Source of the DNA: a virus | DNA: 40,172 nt | Direction: 5' to 3' (one strand) | Virus record (IMG/VR): IMGVR_UViG_3300010158_000148 | Span: 1 to 40,172 of that record | In this document: one piece after another, positions 29,005 through 36,524 of the stretch | How positions within the stretch are numbered: position 1 is the stretch's first letter | Layout of the letters: each line of letters opens with the position of its first letter | The notes under the pieces: generated by a model | Database searches by the model: none | Seen by the model: only the letters and a program-made list of their open reading frames with translations | Told to the model about the DNA's origin: nothing | Position numbers and translations under genes: made by a program

Positions 29005-30357
29005 TTAGTGCTGTTTGTTTACGAGACTTAGAGAGCCAACTGTGTTCTGCATTGGACCAGAGTTGGACTTAGTCGTTAGTTGAGCCACATTAAATGTTTT
29101 ACCATGGTTTTTATGTCCAGGTTTATTTAATTTACCCTTGATATAAGTCGTCTGTCCATCTCCACCCTCAACACTTAAATTAGTAAAATTGTTCAAGTGT
29201 TTCTGGGCATATGTATGCTGGTCATTAACTTCTGGAACATGACTTCCATCTGACATTTCTCTTGCATGAACGATTGAATGTTCAAAAGTTGTTTGTGGTG
29301 AAATTAATCCATTAAGAGTATTTCTCAATTCGGAATCATCATGAGTTCCATCAGGATTAACTTTAACCTTTTTCTTAAGCCCTTCAGCAATAGAAGCAGC
29401 AACTCGTTTTCTTGCTTCTTGTCCAGAAGAAACAGCTGCTTGTGTTCTATGGGCAACTGTATCCATGAATTCTTTTCTATCTTTATCAGATTTTAAACTA
29501 TCATGTGCTTGTAAGAATGTAGTTGAGTGCTCATGCATTTTCTTTTCGTCAGCATTAAGTTTCTCACCACTTTTAAGTTTCGCTTCTAACTCTGCGTGTT
29601 GAGCACGAACTCCAGGAATTCCCTTTCCAGGTTCATTGCTGGTTGCCATCTGTTCAATCTTCCATTGTGCATGGCGATCATCACGACTCTTTGGGCTATA
29701 CCCAATTGCTTGCATATGGTCATCATGAGGTTTCATTAATGAAGCAAAGTGACCAGATTCATTTCCAGTAATCTTTTCTAGTGAGTCAAGTCCTGGATTA
29801 TTTAAGTTTGGATCGTGCTTACCGATCTTAGCAGAGATGCCATGCCAACGAACATGGTTACCATCTTTATCTACAATCTGGACCATCACATCAGCGTTTG
29901 ATTTTGGATCGTGAACACCAGTTGTTTTGAAATGATCTCCGTTTACCTTTTCACCTTTTTTGTTTATTTTGTCTGCGTTTGAAGTCCAATAAACTTTACC
30001 AACTTTCTCACCTTCAGCAAGATATTTCTTTCTCCAAGCATCGGCAGAATCAGATGCAGCCTTGTCAACTCGTGCTGCTTTATCTTTATCCATTCTACCA
30101 AGAATGTTTTTCTGAACATCTTCTGGGGATCCGTTGTGTGCTGCATCTTCTTTACCGTATGAACGATGGTGTTCTGGAAGATGTTTTTCTTCTTCCTTCT
30201 CACTTGATAAGTGATGAGCAAGTCTCAACTCATTGAGTTTACCCATATCATCGTTCTCAGAAACTTTCTTAACTTCTATAAGAAATTCTTCGTAAATTGA
30301 TTGTAGGAGTGAAGTTGGTTTAACAACTTCAGTTAAGAATGATTTAAAATTTAACAT
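29005..30357 (-). CDS. Large hydrophilic phage protein, possible nuclease-like centre (450 aa)
   Basis: Opens MLNFKSFLTEV, the same type of N-terminal peptide as its neighbours. The chain is rich in His, Lys, Asp and Asn with no membrane segments. Around residues 150-190 the sequence NADVMVQIVDK, then HVRWHGISAKIGKHDPN and NNPGLDSLE, has the rhythm of a PD-(D/E)XK nuclease core (D, then hydrophobic-SAK), but the acidic residue before the Lys is replaced by Ser, so this is tentative. The C-terminus (TYIKGKLNKPGHKNHGK) is basic. It lies two bases from the nuclease-like gene upstream. Function not established. Confidence 0.65.
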   Translation of the reverse strand: MLNFKSFLTEVVKPTSLLQSIYEEFLIEVKKVSENDDMGKLNELRLAHHLSSEKEEEKHLPEHHRSYGKEDAAHNGSPEDVQKNILGRMDKDKAARVDKAASDSADAWRKKYLAEGEKVGKVYWTSNADKINKKGEKVNGDHFKTTGVHDPKSNADVMVQIVDKDGNHVRWHGISAKIGKHDPNLNNPGLDSLEKITGNESGHFASLMKPHDDHMQAIGYSPKSRDDRHAQWKIEQMATSNEPGKGIPGVRAQHAELEAKLKSGEKLNADEKKMHEHSTTFLQAHDSLKSDKDRKEFMDTVAHRTQAAVSSGQEARKRVAASIAEGLKKKVKVNPDGTHDDSELRNTLNGLISPQTTFEHSIVHAREMSDGSHVPEVNDQHTYAQKHLNNFTNLSVEGGDGQTTYIKGKLNKPGHKNHGKTFNVAQLTTKSNSGPMQNTVGSLSLVNKQH

Positions 30358-30358
30358 A

Positions 30359-31135
30359 TTAGTTTACCGTACCAAATAATTTTTCGAAATGTCCAGGTAT
30401 ATCTAGCGACCATGGTGAAGCGACTAACATTTTACCGTCCAGTCTTCCCTGCGCACGAATATTTCCTGTGGCTACTTGCTCTCTTGTTTTACCGTCCATT
30501 TTAGAACCACCTCTACCGAGTCTTAGTTCTACTTGCATTGATACACGCAATTGTGGCACTGGTAAATTTAATGGATTGGTATACAAGTAATATAAACCTG
30601 CACCACCAATCTGAATATAATAACAGTTCTTCTTTTTATAATGTGCATGAAGAAATGAACTATCAACTGCTACTTTACCATTGAGAGGGACTAATAATCT
30701 TTCTCTTGTTAGTTCTTCCCAAACATGTTTTGTGGACTTTAATGGAAGTCCTCGAATACCTGCTGCAATTGCTGGAGGATTCTTTTCTTTTGAATATTCC
30801 AATAACGCATCCAGATGTTTCTTCTTTGTATCCAGAATACTTACAATCTTTTTATCTAACTCTGGATCAATCTCAGTCTTTGCTGAGACTTCAAACTTTC
30901 CAGAAGCCATATCGTAATTGTAAGATCCACCACCCATCTGGGCAGTTCTGTCTTGTTTGATTTCTATATTGATTATCGCATTGTTGGATTTGCGAATAAG
31001 GACGAGGTCTGGTTCTGCAGCAGAAAATGCAGCAGTACCTCCTGGTTTGATTTTCAAGTCGGTGTTGAGGATCTGTTCGGAAATGACTCCCAGAACTTTG
31101 TTCTCATACTCTACACCACCTGTGCCAACTGACAT
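30359..31135 (-). CDS. PD-(D/E)XK nuclease-like protein (258 aa)
   Basis: Residues 41-60 read EPDLVLIRK, a short spacer and INIEIK, giving the catalytic set P42-D43...E58-x-K60 at typical spacing, with an upstream helix Glu (E11) as in many members. Directly after comes QDRTAQMGGGSYNY, a Gly-rich element conserved in the phage versions I recall. The rest is mixed alpha/beta with RVSMQVELRLGRGG near the end. It may be a DNA-cutting enzyme for recombination, packaging or host DNA degradation. AGGGAG precedes the ATG; a late promoter box lies 35 nt before the start. Confidence 0.72.
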   Translation of the reverse strand: MSVGTGGVEYENKVLGVISEQILNTDLKIKPGGTAAFSAAEPDLVLIRKSNNAIINIEIKQDRTAQMGGGSYNYDMASGKFEVSAKTEIDPELDKKIVSILDTKKKHLDALLEYSKEKNPPAIAAGIRGLPLKSTKHVWEELTRERLLVPLNGKVAVDSSFLHAHYKKKNCYYIQIGGAGLYYLYTNPLNLPVPQLRVSMQVELRLGRGGSKMDGKTREQVATGNIRAQGRLDGKMLVASPWSLDIPGHFEKLFGTVN

Positions 31136-31168
31136 TCAAACTCCCTATTAATATAGAAACTATCTATA

Positions 31169-31897
31169 TTATTTAGGACGACGAGATGCTCGGATAGTTC
31201 TTTGGTATTTACGATCCCACTTGGCGATCTGCTGCATCAACTTAGGAATTGCAGCGTTATTACGGTAATCGTAATTGAATGCTTTGAGGATGTAGTTAAG
31301 AGTGGAAGAATCTTTAGAGTACTTTGCTCTAGTGATTAGTTCTTCTGTGGAGATGGTTGGTTTGTAGATTTTGAAATCAAGTAACACACAGTGGGCATAT
31401 GCCTGAATTTCATCGAACTCGGAAAGATATCTTCTCTCAATGTTCTTTTTTTCATGGTTTACTTTCTTGTAAGGAACGATGTAGTTTGACCACTCGTCTC
31501 CTCTTCTGTCGAACTGCATGAAGTGTATTAACTCATGCATGTGTGTCTGTAGTATGCGGTACTTAAACTTATTCCATGTAGTTTCAGTGAATGGAAACCT
31601 ATCGAAATTAGTTGTATATATCTGGATGCAACACTGTCTTTCATCTGGTCCATATTCACCACCGACAGCTACATAACTATCGTAGAGTTTTGCTTTGGAT
31701 TTTTGTGGAAGGAACTCGACTTTAGTTCTCCACTTTTTGAAGTAGTTTGAAAGACCCTTACTATCATTGCGATAGTTGTCTAGGTCTTTCCACACTTTTG
31801 ATGGTATATATTTCGCTCTGAATGGTCGCTCGTAAAAGTTGAGCAAGTCCATCCAATCGTAATTAGCGTTTTCTAGGAATTCAAAATTGCATGACAT
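31169..31897 (-). CDS. Putative zinc metallopeptidase (HExxH)
   Basis: Zincin signature H121-E-L-I-H125 (THMHELIHFMQF), followed by a candidate third ligand E163 in FDEIQAYAH (H169 is another option). Upstream strands (CIQIYTTNFDRFPF) and downstream helices fit a minimal metalloprotease fold; the protein is 242 residues with no signal peptide, so it is cytoplasmic. GGGATG precedes the ATG. Phage versions with 'HELIH..Q' and 'DEIQAYAH' recur in aquatic T4-like genomes without a known substrate; processing of a virion protein is one idea. Its stop codon overlaps a late promoter box. Confidence 0.72.
   Translation of the reverse strand: MSCNFEFLENANYDWMDLLNFYERPFRAKYIPSKVWKDLDNYRNDSKGLSNYFKKWRTKVEFLPQKSKAKLYDSYVAVGGEYGPDERQCCIQIYTTNFDRFPFTETTWNKFKYRILQTHMHELIHFMQFDRRGDEWSNYIVPYKKVNHEKKNIERRYLSEFDEIQAYAHCVLLDFKIYKPTISTEELITRAKYSKDSSTLNYILKAFNYDYRNNAAIPKLMQQIAKWDRKYQRTIRASRRPK
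31170..31176 (-). promoter_or_regulatory. T4-late-type promoter box (CTAAATA) with 9-bp inverted repeat
   Basis: Minus-strand CCTAAATAA overlaps the last codons and TAA of the metallopeptidase gene. It runs straight into the inverted repeat TAATATAGA-TAGTT-TCTATATTA (31171-31149). The nuclease-like gene begins at 31135. Confidence 0.65.
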
Positions 31898-31918
31898 TTT
31901 ACATCCCAGAAAGGCATT

Positions 31919-32461
31919 TTACATCTTGAAATTACCTTCCAAGAATGCGAGTACCTTTCCCTGCTCCTCCAAGTTAGTGTTACTAAACTCAGTAATATAA
32001 GGCATCAGTTCAAAGTTTGATAGTAGATTACTATATTTAGTCGCACGACCTTTTAGGAAAGTCTCAGACTGGTCGGATCCTCGCTCGATGTAGCGTTCTT
32101 TTAGCGTGGAATCAGGTACTTTAAGATAAACCACTTGTAAATCAATACCTTGCATATTCATAGAAAACTCTAGGAAAGACTGGTTGAAAATTCGATCTCC
32201 TTCAAAGAGAATATTGGAGGTAGTTTCCTTAACGAACTCTTGTGCCACTGGCTGGACTGCCATTGATAGGCGATCTGTTCCAGCGAAGGTTTCACCATCC
32301 TCGTACTTACCTAGAATGTATAAGTCTAGGTCTTTACAATAGAGTGCAGGAAGCATTTTCTTTGGTTCGACTCTTTCCCAAGTCTTACCTTCCATGAACT
32401 TACGGAATAGAGTAGTCTTACCAGTTCCAGGTTGTCCACCAACAGCGATAATCTTACGCAT
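31919..32461 (-). CDS. P-loop kinase, candidate DNA-base or nucleotide kinase
   Basis: The Walker A motif GQPGTGKTT starts at residue 9 (K15), after MRKIIAVG. A central LFEGDRIFNQSF stands where small-molecule kinases hold the acceptor, and an Arg-rich lid follows (LKERYIERG; FLKGRATKY). At 180 residues it is a compact nucleoside/adenylylsulfate-kinase-like protein. The start at ATG 32461 has GAGG six bases upstream and overlaps the preceding stop by eight bases. Located in one operon with a TET/JBP-like oxygenase, it could be a 5-hydroxymethylpyrimidine DNA kinase of the type described for hypermodified phages; a deoxynucleotide kinase is the alternative. Confidence 0.72.
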   Translation of the reverse strand: MRKIIAVGGQPGTGKTTLFRKFMEGKTWERVEPKKMLPALYCKDLDLYILGKYEDGETFAGTDRLSMAVQPVAQEFVKETTSNILFEGDRIFNQSFLEFSMNMQGIDLQVVYLKVPDSTLKERYIERGSDQSETFLKGRATKYSNLLSNFELMPYITEFSNTNLEEQGKVLAFLEGNFKM

Positions 32462-32855
32462 TGCGAGCCTCATTAATTAGATCCTTTAATTCGCCTTCAG
32501 TGAACACCCATACTCTTCCAAGAAAGTGATGAGTGTCGCTATCAACATTATGTTTCTTTGTGAATGTTGCTTTCTTAATTATATCTCTTGCAAGATTCTT
32601 AGACAAGTTTTCTTTAATCTCATCTGCATAAGTTGGAACAGTTTCTCTTAATTTGGCTAACTCGAACTCTGCAACCTTATGCTCAACTGTAATCTTATTA
32701 AACGAATGTGTATCAAGAAAGTCTTCCATATCGAATCCACCAAATGCAAGTGCACTAGATCCAACTGCGGTATTATACATACCAGTAGTATTAGAAGAAA
32801 CTGTAATAGTTCCAACTCCAAGATTTCCATTACTGTCAAGTGTCATCGTACTCAT
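32454..32855 (-). CDS. Small phage protein with a fibre-like N-terminus and a helical core (133 aa)
   Basis: The first 36 residues (LDSNGNLGVGTITVSS, then NTAVGSSALAFGG) read like the Gly-rich repeats of fibre proteins. From residue 40 on the chain is helical (HKVAEFELAKLRETVP; KENLSKNLARDIIKKATFTKKH) and ends VWVFTEGELKDLINEA. The helical part belongs to a phage family I recognise by wording but not function. The joining looks like a fusion of two unrelated pieces. ATGA overlaps link it to the aGPT-Pplase-like gene, and the P-loop kinase starts inside its end. Confidence 0.7.
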   Translation of the reverse strand: MSTMTLDSNGNLGVGTITVSSNTTGMYNTAVGSSALAFGGFDMEDFLDTHSFNKITVEHKVAEFELAKLRETVPTYADEIKENLSKNLARDIIKKATFTKKHNVDSDTHHFLGRVWVFTEGELKDLINEARNA

Positions 32856-33871
32856 GTAAACATCTCCAATCCATTTAATATAGGTTCTTCATCATCAAAC
32901 ATCCAATCCATATTCTGCATTCCACCAGTGCTAAGGAAAGATGTAAATTTCTCTTTATCAATACCATGTCTATGGTCTAATCTAAAATCAATTGTTTCTT
33001 CTCTTGATTGCCATAGAACATTCCAATCAATACCATACCAACCATCTTTCTCGCACTGCATAATTTCTTCTGCTTGTCTATCAAGATAGTAACCAAGATA
33101 CCTTCCATGACTCTTTCTGAAAATCTTTTTGAAAGAACATAGGCAGGTTTCCATGGTAAAGTAATCTATTTGTGAGTCCAGTTCTGGGAATCTTTCTTTC
33201 GTCTCAACGAGAATGTCCCTCGCTTGTGCTTCCAGATTTGAATAATCGACTCCAGTGAGTTTTCTGTCCATATCGTCATCTTTCCCAATGGCGAGAAGTA
33301 ATCCATTACGATGAGAGCGAGACCCATCATAATCATCAAGCATGAGGCTAGTAGGAGTGATATGGACACCAGCAGTATGCTTAAGATGCTGAAGATAAAA
33401 CCAAGTGGAATAACGACCAAACTTATGCAACCCAGACTTAATGCCTGTCCACAGATTATTAAAGTTCTCTTCCTCAGATTGTCCATAGTATTCTTTCAGT
33501 TTTTCTCGTTGTGTTTTATTACCAATGAATTGCTGATAAGAAGCAAACATCGCAGGGAGATGTCCTTTGTTCCACTTTGTATCAGTCTGATATCTTAATC
33601 GTTTATAGTTGGCAGTGTTCCATTGAGTAATACGATCAACTGTTGCCAACTCAAAGTCAGGAAACTCATTCATGAGAATCCAAGCAGTTGGAAGATAGTA
33701 TGTATTACCATACAACCAACACAACCATAACTTCTGCTCATCATTATGCTCATATCGTTTGTTAAGATAGTTCGTTGCCCATACTGCTGGATCACAATCA
33801 TCATACTTCAATGACCATGCATACCAACGAATGAACGCTTCCCTACGATTTTGTTCTAGTCTATAATCCAT
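32852..33871 (-). CDS. aGPT-Pplase / amino-acid:DNA-transferase-like protein
   Basis: I assign this by overall wording to the alpha-glutamyl/putrescinyl-thymine pyrophosphorylase or amino-acid:DNA-transferase group of hypermodification enzymes, which act on phosphorylated hydroxymethyl-pyrimidine in DNA and attach an amine or amino acid. Typical segments are RREAFIRWYAWSLKYDDCDPAVW (residues 9-31), LWLCWLYGNTYYLPTAW, KFGRYSTWFYLQHL, SRSHRNGLLLAIG and a C-terminal DGWYGIDWNVLWQSREETIDF. It is 339 residues, helical, cytoplasmic. It overlaps its neighbours by 1 and 4 nt, downstream of the oxygenase, amidotransferase and GNAT genes. It ends in GLEMFT, a weak match to the clamp-binding tails of other proteins here. 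The family call rests on memory and needs an HMM search. Confidence 0.6.
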   Translation of the reverse strand: MDYRLEQNRREAFIRWYAWSLKYDDCDPAVWATNYLNKRYEHNDEQKLWLCWLYGNTYYLPTAWILMNEFPDFELATVDRITQWNTANYKRLRYQTDTKWNKGHLPAMFASYQQFIGNKTQREKLKEYYGQSEEENFNNLWTGIKSGLHKFGRYSTWFYLQHLKHTAGVHITPTSLMLDDYDGSRSHRNGLLLAIGKDDDMDRKLTGVDYSNLEAQARDILVETKERFPELDSQIDYFTMETCLCSFKKIFRKSHGRYLGYYLDRQAEEIMQCEKDGWYGIDWNVLWQSREETIDFRLDHRHGIDKEKFTSFLSTGGMQNMDWMFDDEEPILNGLEMFT

Positions 33872-34512
33872 TATAATAAAAACTCTTCAAGTGAAGGTTG
33901 TTCCATTAGTGCTTCTCTCAACCATGCCTTACCAACTGCATCAATTGCTGCTTGACTTTTTGCTCTTTTCTTTTCACCCCATTTATAGGATTCTAATCCT
34001 TCAGCACGAAATTGATCTCTTGCTTTGTATGGTGGCAGTGCTTGAAGTGGGCTGACAATAGCATTATTACGATAGTCTATTTGTTCCACTCTCGTAGGAA
34101 ATAATGGTTGGTCAGATCTAAGAGAGCCAGTTGGATCGACTGCCCAGAAGATGAGACCATTTTTATTGTGCCATGTAACGGAAGATGGAGTGCATGACAT
34201 TTTAAGTCGTTGGGTTTTGCGTTCTCCGACTGCATATTTGATCCATTCATCCCAGCATTTACTTGCATAACCATTTCCTTCTTGTCCTTCAAGTGTAACT
34301 ATCTCATATAGATTCGCATAACCATCACGATTGAATGTCGCAAAGATTAGCGAAACAACATCACCATTTACTTCAAGAGCCAGTGGTGGTGCTTTATCAT
34401 AATTGTGGAAACGATACCACAATGAATGTGCAGCCGATAAGAATTTGGTATTCTTACCAGCTGGACTATTTTTAATTAACTCTTCAACTCTTGTTGAATT
34501 AACAAAGTTCAT
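33871..34512 (-). CDS. GNAT-like acyltransferase with a clamp-motif-like C-terminus
   Basis: The central region has strands ending in YEIVTLEGQEGNGYASKCWDEW, the order of a GNAT motif A (Q/R-x-x-G-x-G/A, here QEGNGYA) that binds acyl-CoA. N-terminal strands (LALEVNGDVVSLIFATFN) agree. The start at ATG 34512 has GGTGGA upstream and overlaps the amidotransferase end by 14 nt; a longer in-frame reading exists. The last residues are QPSLEEFLL, similar to the SLEDFFG end of the polymerase fragment. Within the cassette it could acylate an amino group placed on a modified base; GNAT-like proteins are known in such phage clusters. Confidence 0.65.
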   Translation of the reverse strand: MNFVNSTRVEELIKNSPAGKNTKFLSAAHSLWYRFHNYDKAPPLALEVNGDVVSLIFATFNRDGYANLYEIVTLEGQEGNGYASKCWDEWIKYAVGERKTQRLKMSCTPSSVTWHNKNGLIFWAVDPTGSLRSDQPLFPTRVEQIDYRNNAIVSPLQALPPYKARDQFRAEGLESYKWGEKKRAKSQAAIDAVGKAWLREALMEQPSLEEFLL

Positions 34513-35191
34513 ATTGTAAGTCCACCGCATCTTCAATGACTTCTTTTTCAATTGTCATTGCGAGTTGGTCATCAAATGTAATGTAATGATTCATCAAAGT
34601 GTTAATCGGAAATCCTGGAACTTCTGCTCGTTTTGGAACATCAGCAGTAGAAGTAATTATACATCCATTTGAGATATTTGTCAAGTATAATGGACGCTTA
34701 CCATTGCGATAGAATCTAATAACTTTATCAACATGTAATTCAATAACTGCAAGACTTGAATCTTTCCAGCGAATCAATGGACTGATGCAATCCTCTGCTG
34801 TATGTAAAATCAATTCAGTATCGTTTTTAGTTTCACAATCATAACCATAGAGTTCTTTCCACTTCTCAGGTAACTCTTGAGTGATAACTCCATTGTGAAC
34901 TACTGAAAGATTCTCGTTGGCAATTGGTTGATTGAATTCTAAATCGCTAGTGCTATAACGACAGTGACCAATTAAATAAAGACTACCATCTTCATTCACA
35001 TAACTTGGAAAGTTGAATGGGAATTCATCGGCAGGAACTGGTCGCTTCTCAGTGATAATCTTTCCATGCTTAACATAGGAGATTCCAGTAGCGTGCATCC
35101 CTCGAATCTTAGATTCAAGGAACACACGATGAAGCATTAAGAAATCCTCTGCACGAGGTTCTTTAATAATCGCACCAATCACTGAACACAT
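34499..35191 (-). CDS. Class II glutamine amidotransferase (Ntn-hydrolase)
   Basis: Releases ammonia from glutamine through the N-terminal Cys2 (MCSVIGAI). The usual class II motifs are in order: RGMHATGISY (R, G), GHCRYSTS, VVHNGVIT and KNDTELIL (the D-T-E element). It is a stand-alone 230-residue glutaminase domain without a synthetase domain, so it must pass ammonia to a partner. The partner may be another protein of the cassette (an amine for the base modification), which is inference. It overlaps the oxygenase stop by one base. A perfect sigma70-type promoter lies inside its coding sequence. Confidence 0.87.
   Translation of the reverse strand: MCSVIGAIIKEPRAEDFLMLHRVFLESKIRGMHATGISYVKHGKIITEKRPVPADEFPFNFPSYVNEDGSLYLIGHCRYSTSDLEFNQPIANENLSVVHNGVITQELPEKWKELYGYDCETKNDTELILHTAEDCISPLIRWKDSSLAVIELHVDKVIRFYRNGKRPLYLTNISNGCIITSTADVPKRAEVPGFPINTLMNHYITFDDQLAMTIEKEVIEDAVDLQYELC
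34656..34684 (-). promoter_or_regulatory. Intragenic sigma70-type promoter, perfect consensus
   Basis: -35 TTGACA (34684-34679), 17-nt spacer, -10 TATAAT (34661-34656), entirely inside the amidotransferase gene. Transcription would begin near 34649 and give an independent mRNA for the GNAT-like, aGPT-Pplase-like, linker and kinase genes. Confidence 0.75.
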
Positions 35192-36516
35192 TAGAAGAAT
35201 CCTTCAAGTGAATTTGCCTTTTGTGATTCTGGGTGATACTTCATTAGTATATCATTACCAAGTTTACTCTCAAGGTATTCATACCATTCTTCTGATTCCC
35301 ACATAGAAGAACTAACACCATTCCAAAGATGTCGTTGAGAACCATCTTCATATTTTTGGTCTGGATGTTCTTTGTTAAGTCTGCGGTGTTCAACAAAGTC
35401 ATAACGACAATCTTCGTATTGTTTTGAACCCAACTCAAGCATCTTCTCACGGAAGTAAACAACTAATGAGATTCGCTCTGCTTCTTCATCGAGCAATTGA
35501 ATCTGAGTATTGCCATGCATCACTTCATGATTGTTAATGAGTAGCAAATCTCCAGGTCTTGGATTAACAGCAACACGATACTCTGGTGCAACCAAATAAC
35601 AACCTGTATAGTTACCATTGTTTGTTAGAGTCAATAGATTGGATAGACCAGCAGTAAAGTCACCTGCATCGTAGTGACAAGCAGTTCTGAAAGACTTATT
35701 AACAGTAACAGTAGTGAATGGAGTTTCTGGAACTAAGAATGCAGGATCCAGTTTCTTTGCTGCTTCCATTTGATTGTTGTATCTCCATGGCAACAAGTCT
35801 TTGAAACCCTGCGCAAGTTGTTGCAAGAATGGATATGCCATGGCAAACTTTGCTGGTTCACGAGCAGTATAAGATGTTGCACGACCATAAGGAATGCGAG
35901 GATAACGATCGAACCAACCAGCAATACCAGACATAACACCATTGGCATAGGTAGTTGCGCAGACATATGCTTTTTCTACTCGTCTTGCTTCGATAACCAT
36001 ATCAGATGCATCTAATTTACGAACTTTCTCAACCCACTCATTGAAAACAAATTTATCTTTCTTAACTGCTTGGATACCCCAAACATTATTTCTGGTAGAT
36101 GGTTTATCAGTCTTACCTTCATGCTTGGCTTTAATAACATCAATTGGATCTCCGTCCAGTGATGCCTTTGGATTCAAGAAGTAATCAATAATTTCTGATT
36201 CATATTCAGTGACCCACTCACGATTACCCAACTTCTCTGCTCTTGGACCTGCAGCCATACCTCTATTCTGAGTTTCGGTTGCTGCTTCACGAAGTCCAAT
36301 GTATGCTTGATCTTGTTGTTCTTTTGTAAAGTAATTCTTACGGAACTTCAAAACGATTCTCTCTTCAGAGTATGTCATCTCTGGATGTCCAGGAATTTCT
36401 GGCATATAAACATCACAGTCCTCTTCAATGAGGAAATCATAATGTGACTCATCTGGAAATTGTCCCATCATGTGAGACATATCATGTTTTTGTTTTGCTA
36501 CGATTACCTTAGTCAT
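35191..36516 (-). CDS. TET/JBP-like 2-oxoglutarate/Fe(II) dioxygenase (DNA pyrimidine hydroxylase)
   Basis: Predicted to hydroxylate the methyl group of thymine or 5-methylcytosine in DNA, the first step of base hypermodification. The catalytic core is H281-Y-D283 (CHYDAGDF), H334 (HEVMHGN) and the 2OG-binding R348 (ERISLVVYF). Before it, YGRATSYTAREPAKF (210-224) and LPWRYNNQM fit the TET/JBP pattern of a conserved Arg/Thr element, then 'lP..y..Q'. The N-terminal 200 residues are family-specific and hold no recognised domain. The last six residues, SLEGFF, resemble the polymerase clamp-binding tail. It is the first gene of the cassette, starting nine bases after the helicase gene. Thymine or cytosine substrate cannot be told; no C5-methyltransferase lies in the window. 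Confidence 0.8.
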   Translation of the reverse strand: MTKVIVAKQKHDMSHMMGQFPDESHYDFLIEEDCDVYMPEIPGHPEMTYSEERIVLKFRKNYFTKEQQDQAYIGLREAATETQNRGMAAGPRAEKLGNREWVTEYESEIIDYFLNPKASLDGDPIDVIKAKHEGKTDKPSTRNNVWGIQAVKKDKFVFNEWVEKVRKLDASDMVIEARRVEKAYVCATTYANGVMSGIAGWFDRYPRIPYGRATSYTAREPAKFAMAYPFLQQLAQGFKDLLPWRYNNQMEAAKKLDPAFLVPETPFTTVTVNKSFRTACHYDAGDFTAGLSNLLTLTNNGNYTGCYLVAPEYRVAVNPRPGDLLLINNHEVMHGNTQIQLLDEEAERISLVVYFREKMLELGSKQYEDCRYDFVEHRRLNKEHPDQKYEDGSQRHLWNGVSSSMWESEEWYEYLESKLGNDILMKYHPESQKANSLEGFF

Positions 36517-36524
36517 ATTCTCTC

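Noticed and set aside
32750-32785. TATAAT box inside the gene before the P-loop kinase
   Set aside because: The -35 position at 17 nt is TTTCTT, a weak match, unlike the perfect ones at 34656 and 38123.
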